Below, one piece after another: positions 41,221-52,717 of a stretch of DNA of 64,000 nt. This stretch comes from Xanthostigma xanthostigma. Lineage: Eukaryota; Arthropoda; Insecta; Raphidioptera; Raphidiidae. Under the pieces are notes generated by a model. That model was given only the letters and a program-made list of their open reading frames with translations, made no database searches and was not told the DNA's origin. Every line of letters starts with the position of its first letter. Position 1 is the first letter of the stretch. The stretch is taken from contig OY754466.1 of assembly GCA_963575645.1 (NCBI GenBank), positions 44,362,001-44,426,000 on the forward strand, read 5' to 3'. A program made the translations under genes and the position numbers.

Positions 41221-42168
41221 AATAAATAACTAATGAACAGTCTAAAAATTTATTGGTGGCTTCGGTAGCTTGGACGATTATTTTGTCAGCAGATTCAATC
41301 TTGTTAATGTACGTTTGGTCACATTAAACATTATAAAGTACATCGAATACAGCTTTTACGTTCTTTACACAAGGGCTAAATGATTTCTAGTATTAAAGAC
41401 TATTTTACGTGCTTTAGTCCGTTAACTCCCTAATCTAATTTATAGCAGGGTAAGTCGATTAAAACAAGATACGGCACATACTGATTACTCAAAAAAGCAA
41501 ATAACTTAATGACTTTTTTTTACACGCTATTGATCTCATATTCAAACTTCATTACATTCGTGAAGTATTTTAGTAATTAGTTTTAGTTTAGTGGAGTAAT
41601 CGAATTTTAAATGCTACATACGAATGCGTAACAAATCTACTACCAGACTGCGGAAAGTAATGTATTTATTAAAAGACGCGTCCCATTTTATTATCGAGTT
41701 TGTCAGAATGTTGTTTATAGAATGGGTTTCCGTTTCAATGTTTTGCCTGATGCATGAAAATAATGGGTATTGATTTTCATATTTCAATTGAGAATTTCCA
41801 TCGACCATGCACCATCTACTCAGCATTTCAGTAAACTGTCCTATGCGAAACGAAGTACTGCGCGCTATATACTTTTGTAAATATTTACTGTTTACAACTA
41901 TCGAAAAAGAGAAGCATGCTATATATAATGCAGTTTTTGAAAGCTTAAAGAGTCAGCTTCAAGATTATCAAATGGTTATTTGTAAAAAAATGAGTGAATT
42001 ACAGGTAATTTCAATTTAAAAAAATACAAAAAATTCCCATGTTAATTGAATGGGAAACTAAAATTAAAATAGTAATTTCTTAGAGCCGGGTGCAACAACA
42101 CCAAAACTTCACTTGTGTTGACGGGTACAAAAATAAATGAAAATACAATTCGACAAAACGTAGAATAA
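41221..42168. other. no confirmed gene; possible exon near 41832-42004
   Basis: An open plus-strand stretch ends at a good donor (ATTACAG|GTAATT, 42004) and follows an acceptor-like TTTCAG at 41831. Its peptide (RAIYFCKYLLFTTIEKEKHA, MVICKKMSELQ) has ordinary protein composition but no known domain. I cannot support it as an exon beyond the flanking signals. Confidence 0.25.
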
Positions 42169-42627
42169 TGCCTAGTTTACACAGTGCGAGCTAGCGTACG
42201 AGTCAGCCTGCCGAGTAGCTGCACTGCAGTAACTCGCACTGTTTGGACGTCATTTACGAGTAACTCGCACGTGCGAGTTAGACAGTAGCTCGCATCCGAG
42301 TTACTTCAACATTTTTTTTGTTTTCACTCGCATGCTCGCCCGCCAGCAACTCGTACATGACAGCAGCTCGGCTGTCGCTCGCATCGTTTGGACGCGTTCG
42401 GCAGTAGCTCGCCAGTGCGAGCGGGATAGTCTACTGAGCGGAACCCGTGTTTTTTGCTGCGCCTGCGTATAGTGTTTAACGAATTCAAAATGGCAACTCG
42501 CAAGACTGGACAGCAGCTACTCGTATCGTGTAGACAGCAAAGGCGAGCCGAGCTACTGGCGTTCGAGTAGACAAGCCGAGTAGCTGTCTACTGTCTGGTC
42601 AGCAGCTCGCACTGTGTAAACTAGCCA
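42169..42627. mobile_element. Harbinger-type MITE rich in GAGTAGCTCGC words, TAA TSD
   Basis: TGCCTAGTTTACACAGTGCG at the left is mirrored by CGCACTGTGTAAACTAGCCA at the right, with TAA at 42166-42168 and 42628-42630. The interior is a mosaic of AGTAGCTCGC / GCGAGCTACT words in both orientations. This 459-bp GC-rich block contrasts with its AT-rich surroundings. Confidence 0.85.
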
Positions 42628-43756
42628 TAATATTTATTAATGAAAGAGGTGCACATAAAAATATTTAATGTAAATATTAAATTACAAACAAAGAACTTCA
42701 TCAATTTAAAATAAAATTCTGTGCATTTCTATTCCTTTACTGAGCAGGAGTGATGTTTCTAAAATGAATTCTATCACCCTACTGCCTTAGCCGGCCCTCT
42801 CACTTAGTTATTCATCCGTTTTTATATTACTCAGCATTACTTTGTATTATTATTATTATTATTGCCGATTGTACACATCCTTGATATAGATTTGATATGT
42901 TAATCCTGTTCGGGTCGTTACACGGGCTACAGCGCTCATTTTCAGTGAGGATTTTTTTTACATTAAATCGAAACATTGGAGAGGGTAAGAGCAAAAAGAA
43001 AAAAAAAATGTTTTCTTTGAATCATCTTAATGGGTACCTTAATCAACTGGCTTTTTGTTCCGTGCGGTGCTGGTCGTGCAGGTTCATGCTTGACAAATGT
43101 GCGCGGTCTTTAATTGTGGTTATTCTAGATCTCAAATTACACTTATTCTGAACCATATGAATGCGTAATTTCAGAGCGTATACAAATCAAAACTAGCATT
43201 TTGATTATTATAAAGAGAAAAAAAAATACTCTTGATTTTAAATAATCGTCTAGAGTCCAGGGACATGAAAATATAAATAAAACAACATTACATTTGAAAT
43301 AAATTAGGCAATACTCATACTTTAATATCAATAATGCTTTGTTTGTTTAAACAATTATGTATTATTATGGATTGTCAATAGTATTAAATAGTTTTTACCT
43401 ACTTTTTTAATTTTTTCTTTAATAATTTATGCTAATTAACGTAGTAAAATTGAAACACTAATAATAAATTACTCTTAAAATAGTAGTTTATGATATATAT
43501 TATATTCTTTCTGTTCTAAGTAAAAACTAACTTCTGAAACGACCTCATTTAATAATTAAAAAACAAAATGAAATATCTATCAACACTTCGTATATATTGT
43601 ATGCGATAATGTGAACATCTGCAGTTCTGAAATAGTAGAGATTTAGCCATCATATTATAGTTTACATATATACAAATATTAAGAGCACTGTGGTTGAAAG
43701 AAAAATAAAAATAAAGAATAGTTACTTCTTACCACAACAGTTTTAGTAGCGGATGT
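42628..43756. other. 1.1 kb with no gene recognised
   Basis: AT-rich, with a short (ATT)n run near 42850-42865. Open frames at 42897-43151 and 43143-43331 lack any domain. Confidence 0.4.
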
Positions 43757-43841
43757 ACATTTCGGGAGCAATGCTCTTATCTTCAGCAAACACTAAGTTT
43801 TGGTGTTTGCTGAAGATGAGAGCATAGGTAGCTCCCGAAAA
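43757..43841. repeat. hairpin-forming inverted repeat
   Basis: CGGGAGCAATGCTCTTATCT...AGCAAACAC and its near complement surround a 9-nt loop. Each arm is about 35 bp. It could be a small foldback or a transcribed hairpin. Confidence 0.7.
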
Positions 43842-44393
43842 AACATTTTCAACAATATTTCAAATTCAATTTCATTAGATTGAAAAGCGTTTACACATAA
43901 CTTTTTTTGTATCGAAATCGTGCGATTAGGGACACTACATCGCGATTTGACGATTATGCAACTACTTGAAATTTCTCGCAATTATTAGTAGCCACATCTG
44001 TTGATCTTTAAGTGACTTAATCGCAAAATCGCGTGACGAAAGTAACTTGTGTGCACTGGTCTCGTAACTTAACAACATGTATAATTTACTAATCGGAACG
44101 TCATTGCATTGGTGCGAAGATAATTTTCGCTACGTACAAATCTTTATTGATAGCCGTTGGGATAGCTGAAAAGTTTTATCGCTTCATCGGATAATCCTTC
44201 CCAAAAGTTTACACAACTTCTATTGACTTCTATTAACTTCTCTTATCTTTGTTTGATGTCGTATGTCTACTTCATTCTAACTTAAACTAGGTAATACAAC
44301 TGAATCGCTATTAGAATGATTCTGTTTTAAAAGGCTGCAGACCTAAGCGAAAACATACGCAAATGTTGAATCTGCCTTAGAATAAATATAGTT
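43842..44393. other. no gene recognised
   Basis: AT-rich sequence, nothing supported. Confidence 0.4.
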
Positions 44394-44668
44394 TAAAAAA
44401 ACTAAAAAACACGCTTTATATCGAACTAAAAAGTAAAAAATATTTTTTTTAAAATAAGCTTAAAACAATAATGAATAAAAAAAATACAAGTATTATTGTA
44501 AAAAAAGCGTGGGGCGCTTTGTTCCACATTTTCGTACATCGAGCGCCCCCCGTTTTTTTCACAATAATACTTGTATTTTTTATTCATTATTGTTTTAAGC
44601 TTATTTTAAAAAAAAATATTTTTTACTTTTTAGTTCGATATAAAGCGTGTTTTTTAGTTTTTTTTTAA
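44394..44668. repeat. near-perfect palindrome, 275 bp
   Basis: ACACGCTTTATATCGAACTA, AAGCTTAAAACAATAATGAA and ATACAAGTATTATTGT are mirrored on the other side of a centre of about 50 nt (GTGGGGCGCTTTGTTCC...). The arms are about 110 bp with very few mismatches, which suggests a recent origin. Confidence 0.85.
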
Positions 44669-44740
44669 ACTAAATGTATTTTCCACATTTTAGTTCGATT
44701 TATTGTCAAAAATTTGGCGAAAAAAAAACAATTTTTTTTT

Positions 44741-44845
44741 CGGCGTGGACGGGATTAGAACCCACGACCCGTGATTCCGAGAGTTGACGTCAGCGAAGAC
44801 CCGTGCCTTAGACCGCACGGCTAACCACTGTAGTTACAGTGCTGG
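44741..44845 (-). mobile_element. tRNA-derived SINE head
   Basis: Read on the minus strand: GTGGTTAGCCGTGCGGTCTA (A-box area), then after a long variable-arm-like stretch GGGTTCTAATCCC (B box), then CGTCCACGCCG. The pattern fits a tRNA-Leu/Ser-derived SINE promoter, as is common in insects. The cloverleaf is degenerate, so it is not a working tRNA gene. Its downstream side leads into T/A-rich sequence and then the palindrome at 44394-44668. Confidence 0.65.
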
Positions 44846-45155
44846 CATATTATACTACAGTAATAAACCACTTGCTGTAGTCCAAACGAAGGTAACAAAC
44901 ATACATACATAATACATACATACAAACTAACAAGTGAAGTTAATATAAAGTGTGTAATAAAACGTGTAAAAAGTCAATTAAAAATTGGAGTTCCAAAAAA
45001 AACACTTTTATAGCAATGTGAACTAAGAATAGTAATTAATAATTTTTAATAATAAAGATTTTGTCCAGCAAGCGATAGGAATACACCTTATATCGAGCTG
45101 GGGGACTTATAATTATATAGCTTTCTATAAATCGCTTATCGTGGAGACAATATTG

Positions 45156-45892
45156 CAACTTACGAGGGGCACCTAGTGTAACCTCTCAAAAAAATCGATT
45201 TTTTTTTGCTTAAAAATGTTTGAAATCTTATGTAGAAAGCCTAATAAAATTTCAGAACGATATTTGTTACGATAAAACTTAGGAAATTAATTTGATCATT
45301 AAGAATTTGTTCACCATCAAACCTGATTTTTTTTAAGGCGTTTTTCTCAAAACATCATTTACGAAGTTTATGGGCGAAATATCTCAAAAACTTTTAAAGA
45401 TTTTGGGCTGAAATTTTTACCAGATATAAAAAAAACAACTTTTATTCGTAGTTGAACCTACTTGTGTGGTAAATTATTGCTCTAAATTTTATTTATTTAT
45501 TTATTATTTATAGGTCAACATTTTAAGCGAAAAATGAAATTTTTTTTCAAACTTTAAATTAAGTACTTTTTTTCAATTTCTTACATATTTTATAGGTTTA
45601 ACTACGAATTATGAATATTAATTAAAAAGAAATTTTTTGAATGGATGTTCCAGGTTCACTCTAAAGGCTGTAATTACGCCCACAAATTGGTACCTACATC
45701 GCAACTGCAACACGTCTGATAGAAATGGTTACCAGGCTGCCATTTTGTACCGAAAAAATTAATACCATTTTTTTAAAGAACTTTAAAAGATGTTCTATAA
45801 GGCCTAATTCATTAAAATATCAAAGAAAAAAAATGTTTGAAATAAGCGTTATTTTTTAACTTTTACACTAGGTACCCCCCTTAAATCGATAA
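45156..45892. mobile_element. TIR element, about 735 bp
   Basis: GAGGGGCACCTAGTGTAA at the left is mirrored by TTACACTAGGTACCCCCC at the right. The AT-rich interior has no coding. A mariner-like or other MITE; target duplication not fixed. Confidence 0.6.
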
Positions 45893-46390
45893 AAAAACAT
45901 TGGTAATTTAAAAATTCGGACGAAGCCAAACCGGACCGCAAGTCCAAGATACAAATAGTGAGTGTCGCTTTTGTACCAAGAGTGTAGACAATAGACATTT
46001 TGTATACAGAAACACGTCACAAATAAGTAAATGAATAATAAATTAAATTCAGTGGAACGATTGTGACAGACGCTAAACATTTTCTCGATTTAATTTTATT
46101 TTTATTGTGAGCATCGAAACGTAACAAACAAGTAGGAAAACTGTTAACTCAATTTTGTTTTAATAAACGCGTTTTTTATTGTTCTGCATCCCCTTTAATA
46201 TCGCTTAAAATATTTGAATGCTTTTATTTTCAGACTGTTAATTTAGAAATTAATACTTGTGCCCACTAGAACTCGTTTAAAATGACTTAAATTGTTTTAT
46301 ACTTCTTAGTTCGTTTTAAAAACGTGGTAGATATAATATTTACAAAAAATTCAAATCTTTGATTAACGTCTGAATAGAATTCTTCAAATA
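45893..46390. other. no gene recognised
   Basis: AT-rich sequence. GTTCGTTTTAAAAACGTGGT at 46312 repeats a word from 27210. Confidence 0.4.
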
Positions 46391-46448
46391 AATAAAATTA
46401 TAGACCAATTTTTTTCAGACTATACAGGGTGAGGCACGTAAAGTGTTA

Positions 46449-47225
46449 TAGGCCCCACTCACGATCAAACTTCATGCCACAGTTCAGTGTTCAGTGAAGT
46501 TGGACAGATTAATCGAAAGACTGACTGGCACCACACACAGTTCATGCAAACTGCTCAGTTTTTTAAATTTTTTGTGTTCAGTTTGGTTCAGTTGTTGGCA
46601 TACACTCGTCGAGTATAGATATATAAAATATATATTATATACATACTATAATATTATACTATAGATAATTAATAAGAACTAAATGAGTTATTTAAATGGC
46701 GAGGATTGGCTGTTCATAGCTATGGGATTGTATTTAAAACAGGGAAATAAGAAAAAAAAGAAGAATATGGGTGAAAAATTGGTTAGAAATGCGTGATTCA
46801 AGAAGTCATGTTTATTTGATTAATGAATTACATCTTGAGCCGCTTGATTGCAATAATTATTTACGAATGAATGAATTAACTTACAATTATTTACTGGAAT
46901 TAGTTACCCTATTTATTAAGAACCAGGACACAAATATGTGAAAATCTATTTCTGCACAAGAAAGGCAGCAACATTGAGATTTTTGGCTTCTGGTTGTACA
47001 AAACACAGAACTCCAAAAACTGAACTGAAAAACACCCACACACACAACAGTTTACTTGAACACTGAACACTGAAGTCGTTCAAAAATCAAGATGCATTTG
47101 ATGAGTTCATGCTTGACTTCAGTGTTGGTTTCAGTGTTTATTTGTCCCACACACTATCATGCTTCACTGAACTATAAGTTTGAACACTGAACTGTTGCAT
47201 GAAGTGTGATCGTGAGTGGGGCCTA
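46449..47225 (+). mobile_element. PIF/Harbinger element, 777 bp, TTA TSD, innermost layer
   Basis: TAGGCCCCACTCACGATCAA at the left is mirrored at the right by ATCGTGAGTGGGGCCTA, with TTA at 46446-46448 and 47226-47228. Subterminal words such as GTTCAGTGTTCAGTGAAG recur near both ends. A transposase fragment lies inside. Confidence 0.88.
46683..46998 (+). pseudogene. Harbinger transposase N-terminal fragment
   Basis: An ATG at 46683 opens a frame that slips by one base in an A-rich run near 46755. It then reads RRIWVKNWLEMRDSRSHVYL, INELHLEPLDCNNYLRMNEL and TYNYLLELVTLF. After a stop near 46939 come SISAQERQQ and, in another frame, RFLASG. This order (WVKxWL, R..SHV.LINEL, YLRM, ISAQER, RFLA.G) is the N-terminus of PIF/Harbinger transposases. 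The catalytic DDE region is absent. It is inactive because of the frameshifts and the missing core. Confidence 0.75.
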
Positions 47226-48217
47226 TTACAGAGTAATAGCACTCAAACTATTGATCATATCCAAAAATGTTTCAGACAAAAGTTTTAGTGTTCGAGAAGG
47301 CCGTCATACTGGACCACCCTATTTTTTATCGGTGGAGGCGCTGAAGCTACGTCAAGGTCAACTTCACTTTTTTAACGAAACCATGTATTTTTTTTTCGAT
47401 GACATTATTAGTGATTTTAAGACGAATTCAGCAACCTACAGCACAAGGTCATTCTAATCACGCAAAATCGTAGTCGAAAAATCTAAACATATCGGAATAT
47501 TCACTTTTAAAGAATCCACTAACCTTTGCTTGGGTCTACCTACGGAAGATGCTCGAAATTTATGGTGTAATTTCGGTACATACGTGACTATTTTGAATAT
47601 TCTGAATATTGAACAGAATATTCTAAAAATAAAAAATTTTATTTTTTTTTAAATAAATAAAAATAAAATAATTTGAATGACCTTGTGTTGTAGGTTGCTG
47701 AATTCGTCTTAAAATCGCTAATAATGTCATCGAAAAAAAAACATGGTATCGTTAAAAAAAGTGAAGTTGACCTTGACGTAGCTTCAGCGCCTCCACCGAT
47801 AAAAAAATAGGGTGGTCCAGTATGACGACCTTCTCGAACACTAAAACTTTTGTCTGAAACATTTTTGGATATGATCAATAGTTTGAGTGCTATTGCTCTG
47901 TAACACTTTATGTGCCTCACCCTGTATATTGACAAAAATTATAAAATTATAATTCAATAATATTTTTTAGATTATTTCTGCAGAAGTTCAAATACGGACC
48001 GAAACGTCATCTATTGAATTACTGAATTATAATTTTATAATTTTTGTCAATTTATAGTCTGAAAAAATTAATCGATAATTTTATTTATTTAAAAAAAATA
48101 TTTCTTTTATTATTTTAATAGGAGGTACCTTCTCACACTTGTCACGCACAAATATTTTCATACACACACCTTATATTATATTATAGATTACAGAATGTCA
48201 AGATACGTCTATACCTA

Positions 48218-48719
48218 CAGGTGATTTTTAAGTTGATTCTTCTTTTTTAACAGCATATAGAAATCAAATAGACGAACAATATTTTAAGTAACGTTTTTAT
48301 CAAAACTCAAAAATAAGAGAGAACAGTCGTTACAAGTTTAATTAAATATTATTTAATTAATTCAAAAGCCCGGTTAACACACGCGAAGAAATGTTAACAC
48401 GAATCGGAAATGCATCCCTAATAATTCGCGGAAGGCCCTTATATCGCTACTACAAGCATGCACAGAAGCATGGCTACGACGCACGCATCTTTGTGTCCAA
48501 CAAAACGAGGAACAATTTCTGTGAATACTTTATAATGACATGACATATTTCCATAGTGACATTACATAACGCCAGGACCAACCTTAAAATTTGATAATAT
48601 TTTAAAGACCGTTTCACTTCATTTTTGACTTTTGATAAAAAAGTTACTTTAAATATTTGTTCGTCTATTTGATTTCTACACGCTGTTAAAAAAAAGGAAT
48701 CAACTTAAAAATCATTCTG
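48218..48719. mobile_element. TA-target MITE with ~90-bp TIRs, 502 bp
   Basis: CAGGTGATTTTTAAGTTGAT at the left is mirrored by ATCAACTTAAAAATCATTCTG at the right (two mismatches), with TA on each side. The arms extend through AATCAAATAGACGAACAA and its complement. No coding. Confidence 0.8.
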
Positions 48720-49153
48720 TATAGAACCCACCATTAATTTTCACAACCCCCGGAATGTCGTTATGATATGATGGCAGCATAACGGTTACGTCACACTGTC
48801 TTGAGATGTTTCGCTTTTTGACAACTAGTTGCTTAACAAGACAGCTCCAAATATGACATAATCTGTTGCATATGTGCTAAAGCCGGTTACACATAGAACA
48901 GACCAAATTGTCAGTCGATGTCTTTAAATGGCAAAAACTATAGAGAAACTATAGAGTACGCGAGTGAGGCGTGAAATTGTCTGCTATTCAGACAGAAAAC
49001 AGTTCCTTATCTCTATATGGTATAACCAATGATACAAAACAATGCTGATTTGAGTAAACAAATATCTGGTTTTCTGCAGCGTTCTCTCTCTCAACTGAGG
49101 ACATTTTCACTTATGGCAATCATACGAACTAATTGTCTAATTCTAATTCAAAA

Positions 49154-49263
49154 TTATTAATGTCATTTTGATAGAAATAAAATTAATCGTCATATATTTT
49201 CATTAACAACTTAATTTTATTAATTTATTTAATTTTATTTCTATCAAAATGACATTAATAATA
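49154..49263. repeat. AT-rich inverted repeat
   Basis: ATTATTAATGTCATTTTGAT and AGAAATAAAATTAA are mirrored after about 35 nt. It is a small foldback. Confidence 0.75.
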
Positions 49264-49981
49264 TTGAATATTTGTCGAATGTAATTATTATATCATGTTT
49301 GATTTTTCAGTATGCCCTTATAACTATATAATGTATAATATATATAATATATAATCTAGTTTTGAATTACAGAATAAGTATAGAAATTGCCAGAAGTGCA
49401 CTGATTTTTCGCAACATTAGCGCCTTCTGGCGGCTCTTTATCGCCTAGCCTTCTGGCAATTTTTTCCCTACTTACTTGTACTATCTCTTATTATTCTGCA
49501 AATTTTCAGCTTTACACCGAGTCACCCATTTTCTCCGTAGCCAGCTCTCCGTCTATAACGTACTCCAGTTACATCTCTATGGCAAAAACCGATCACAAAA
49601 TTGGTTTGCATCCGTAACTCAAGATGGTTTCTACGATGCCGCCATCTGTCAGCCAGTGCCTTTAAATAGCAGAAACACGTAACTTCCGTCCGAAAAAAGA
49701 TCTGCGTTAACCCTCAAGTCGCGCCTAAAGAACTTTTACTTCAATAAACATTGAAAAGGAGCGAATTGACAAAATTTGAATGTGTTTTCCTATGGATTTC
49801 TATCTCGTACGGCACCTTGTAGAACAGTGTGCAATTCTTGCCGTATAAAGGCACGGTTGCTGTAGTTCGTACACTGGTCGTTGGAATATACAAACATTGA
49901 CTTAATATTATCGTATTATTATTTAATGTTCAATGCATAGTCAAATATGCTACATAAGGGGCAACTTTATGGTGTGAAACT
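49264..49981. other. no gene recognised
   Basis: Mixed AT-rich sequence. An open frame at 49476-49682 has no domain. Confidence 0.4.
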
Positions 49982-50241
49982 CCCCGTTGGAACTTTATAT
50001 TCTACAGTGGCGTGTGCAGCGGAATTGCTACAACATATACAGGACTCAAAATGTTTCACTACTTACCGCAAGAAATAAAATGTCTTAAAGGCAATCAGTT
50101 TAAAAAAAAGTTAATTGCACATAATATTGTAGCAACTGTGCCTTATAATATCTCAGATATATTTTGATTTTTTCATCCAATTGTTTTGACGACTGTATCC
50201 ATACTTGAATCTACAAATAAAGAACTATTCTATTCTATTAG
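49982..50241 (+). mobile_element. 3' end of a non-LTR retrotransposon (Jockey/CR1-like)
   Basis: A frame from about 50003 to the stop at 50165-50167 reads GLKMFHYLPQEIKCLKGNQF then KKKLIAHNIVATVPYNISDI. The pattern FHYLPxEIK....FKKKL is typical of the last 40 residues of Jockey/CR1-type reverse transcriptase proteins. It is followed by a short 3' UTR and a tail of ATTCT units (50226-50239), as in LINEs that end in simple repeats. It is a 5'-truncated, inactive copy. Confidence 0.7.
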
Positions 50242-50376
50242 GTTTTTTTTTTATAAAAATAAATGAAAACCGTTTCACATCACGCGCATATTACGTATCT
50301 GATTTTTTGTTATTGTATTTGACTATTTGTCTACAAGTCATGGATAATGATTTTTGAACATTGATTTATTAAAATA

Positions 50377-50510
50377 CTAGTGGGCCGGGCTCGGTTTCAA
50401 GAGAATAAGATAAATATATTTTGTGTTATAGGAAAATTCTGCAAAATGTATTTCGTTTGCGTCCCGGCCCGGTTTCAGCCGATGAGATCGTTCTTGCTCA
50501 AACCAACAAG
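50377..50510 (-). mobile_element. Helitron 3' end fragment
   Basis: On the minus strand the sequence GAAACCGAGCCCGGCCCA runs into CTAG (50377-50380), the Helitron-type terminus with its GC-rich subterminal hairpin. A second GC-rich copy (CGTCCCGGCCCGGTTTCAG) lies near 50461. The 5' part is not identified. Confidence 0.5.
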
Positions 50511-50689
50511 GAATCAACACGAAAAATAGCCCCGGTTCTAATTTTTAAATCCAGCTTGTAACGGCCCAAAGAAGCCCACAGTGACGTCATTTAAAATCTC
50601 GCAACCAGCATGGCAGCCAGCACAAGTCGCAACAACGATTCTAGCGGCAAAAACAGCCTCGTGTGCAGTAACCTTTAGAAAAGTTGCGA

Positions 50690-51003
50690 CCTATAATACG
50701 CGCCACGGATCTAAAAGGTTCGGAAGTTAGTCACAAACAGCGTCGCAAAGGCACATTTTATAGAGCCGTTGATACTCCCACCACCTCCCAGCTACCTGCA
50801 AGGAATCGCAAGGATCGCTCGTTGCCTTTGTCACTTGTCGCTGTCCTGCTTTCAAGTATAGTCGAGTACGCTATTGTCAAGTTGTTATTGCTATATTAGT
50901 TTTGCTGAGTTGCGAGTTTGTAGTTTTCAACAGACTCTACAAACGCAAGCCCGTATTCGCATCTAACTTCCGAGCCTTTTAGATTCGTGGCGCGTATTAT
51001 ACT
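50690..51003. mobile_element. MITE with 36-bp TIRs, copy 1
   Basis: TATAATACGCGCCACGGATC...AAAAGGTTCGGAAGTTAG is mirrored at the right by CTAACTTCCGAGCCTTTTAG...GTGGCGCGTATTATA. It matches the complement of 52718-53035 along its length (ACGCAAGCCCG, GTTGCGAGTTTGTAGTTTTC, GACAATAGCG). No transposase. Confidence 0.8.
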
Positions 51004-51456
51004 GCCGAAATTTAAAAAAATCATGTTTTTTGCTTGTAGAGTTCTCCTTCAGATTGACATTTAAAATAAAATAAATACGTCGTTTTATATTTACAAAATT
51101 CTAGCAGGAAGACAGCAAATAAAAGACGTGTTTCAATTTAGAGATTATTAGATTTGAGAAGAAAATATAATGACGAAAAAAATATTCCGCAACAATCTAC
51201 CTACTTCTCTGTGCGTACGCCGATGAGACAAGATCGTATAAGCATTTCTGCTTAGATATGCTCCGCACAGCGGCAGCACTGTCGTTTTATTCACACACAA
51301 TATCGATTGCATAAGTCGCCATAGTATTGCAACTGTATACATACTGTCCAATACTGCGTTACGTGTACAAATAATGTTCTGTTGAAGCGGTTATATTAAA
51401 GACTACCGGCCCGGTCCGGCTTCGCCCGAATTTGTCACCGTTTTTTCATCGACTTA

Positions 51457-52580
51457 AGGCCCCCATACACCTCGTTCTTTTTTGGCAGTTTTAACCGCCG
51501 GGTAAAACTGTACGGTTAAACACGAACAACGGCCATCCCCATACACCTCGTTCTTTTATGGCAGTTTTAACCGCACGGGTAAAACTGTACGGTTAATTTA
51601 AACACGAACAACGGCCATATCCACACAGAGGCGTAGTTTCGTTCAGTTTTTCTGAAGTCGTGGCATCATTAATACGATCTGCTTTGATGGATCCTACGAC
51701 AACGTTAGCAGTTGCAGCCGCAGTGGCTATAAAATTAAAATTTTCAAAAAGAAAACGTTCAAAATGGACTAAAGAATGGTTACTTAAACGCAGGCAAATT
51801 TCACACGTAAATCTTCTAAATGAATTACGACTAGAACCAGGAGATTGCTTTAATTTTCGATACAATTGTATGAATTGAACGAGCTGAAACTTGAACCTGG
51901 GGATTGGTTCAATTACCTGAGAATGGACGAACATACTTATTTTGAGTTATTATTAACCGTTAGAATGCTATGCGGCGCAAAAGCGCTGCGATCGTTTGTA
52001 TCGAAAATTGCGGCGCAGCGCAAAAGCGCTGCGAGTATCAGTTTCAGTGTGTTGAGAGCTATTTTTTTTAGATTTTTTATTTTCTAAAAGAAATAAAATA
52101 CAATAATATTGATATTATTTTATGTTTAATAAACATTAATAAACAATATAATGCAAAAATAATTAATAAAATTGATTGATATTTGTCTAAATTAGAGTGT
52201 TTTATTTGACACCATTATTTTTTCCTCTAAATTAATCAATATGTTTATAGCAATTTTCATTTATTTTTGTCAAAATTGCTTAGCACTAAAACGGTTAAAA
52301 TATAAATCAATTCTCAAACTAATTACAATCATTTAATTAATATGACTTATTTGCTGTACGTCGCACCACTGAATAAACACGTCGATTCTTATCGGAAAGC
52401 GCCACACATTACGATTTAAAACGACAACCAGCAAACACGTCGTGTTTAAAATCAAGATTCGGCAGATAAAAAAACTGCCGTGTTTCATCGACAGTTTTTG
52501 CCCATACACTTCGGTTTTGACCGACGTGTTTTATCGTGACGATGAAAACTGCCAAAAAAGAACGAGGTGTATGGGGGCCT
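51457..52580 (+). mobile_element. PIF/Harbinger element, 1124 bp, TTA TSD
   Basis: AGGCCCCCATACACCTCGTT at the left is mirrored by AACGAGGTGTATGGGGGCCT at the right, with TTA at 51454-51456 and 52581-52583. The first 75 bp of the left end are tandemly duplicated (second copy from 51537). It carries a transposase remnant and lies in Helitron 4. Confidence 0.9.
51687..52087 (+). pseudogene. Harbinger transposase N-terminal fragment with internal duplication
   Basis: From the ATG at 51687 (MDPTTTLAVAAAVAIKLKF) the frame reads KRSKWTKEWLLKRRQISHVN and LLNELRLEPGDCFNF, then stops at about 51877. An overlapping frame repeats the last part as LNELKLEPGDWFNYLRMDEH and TYFELLLTVRML. So about 36 bp of this region are duplicated with a frame change. 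The order WTKEWL, RRxxSHVNLLNEL, NYLRMDExTYxELL is that of PIF/Harbinger transposase N-termini. The DDE domain is missing, and sequence from about 51970 on looks unrelated (repetitive GCGCAAAAGCGCTGCG). Confidence 0.8.
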
Positions 52581-52717
52581 TTAGGTACGTTGCAAAATTT
52601 GTCTCCACGAAAAGCCCTTTTCTTTTAACGCGACAATATATAGCCTATGCGCATCATGAAAGTTCATTTTAAATAGTGGTGAAAGAATTTTTCAAATAGG
52701 TGCGGTGGTACTGGAGA

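Larger units (their letters stand above)
46427..47924. mobile_element. TA-target foldback element with ~250-bp arms, middle layer of the nest
   Basis: CAGGGTGAGGCAC at the left and GTGCCTCACCCTG at the right are flanked by TA. The arms (47229-47459 and 47672-47900) share TGATCATATCCAAAAATGTT, AAAGTTTTAGTGTTCGAGAA and GACCTTGACGTAGCTTCAGC on opposite strands. It is interrupted 20 bp from its left end by the Harbinger element. The two open frames on the arms are the same peptide in mirror image, not genes. Confidence 0.8.
46391..48090. mobile_element. outer shell of a three-level nest (hammerhead-like repeat, foldback form)
   Basis: The left end AATAAATAAAATTATAGACC and the right end AATTAATCGATAATTTTATT are the inverted ends of the 7296/39600 repeat family. 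A hammerhead-like copy lies at 47978-48006 (CTGCAGA-AGTTC-AAATAC-GGACC-GAAACG). AATTATAAAATTATAATTCA / TGAATTATAATTTTATAATT form a further inverted repeat around it. The shell is interrupted by the foldback at 46427-47924. Confidence 0.65.

Noticed and set aside
47206-47935. Two mirrored frames sharing a peptide with DKSFSVREGRHTGPPYF
   Set aside because: They are the two arms of the foldback at 46427-47924 translated in opposite orientation, with no known domain.
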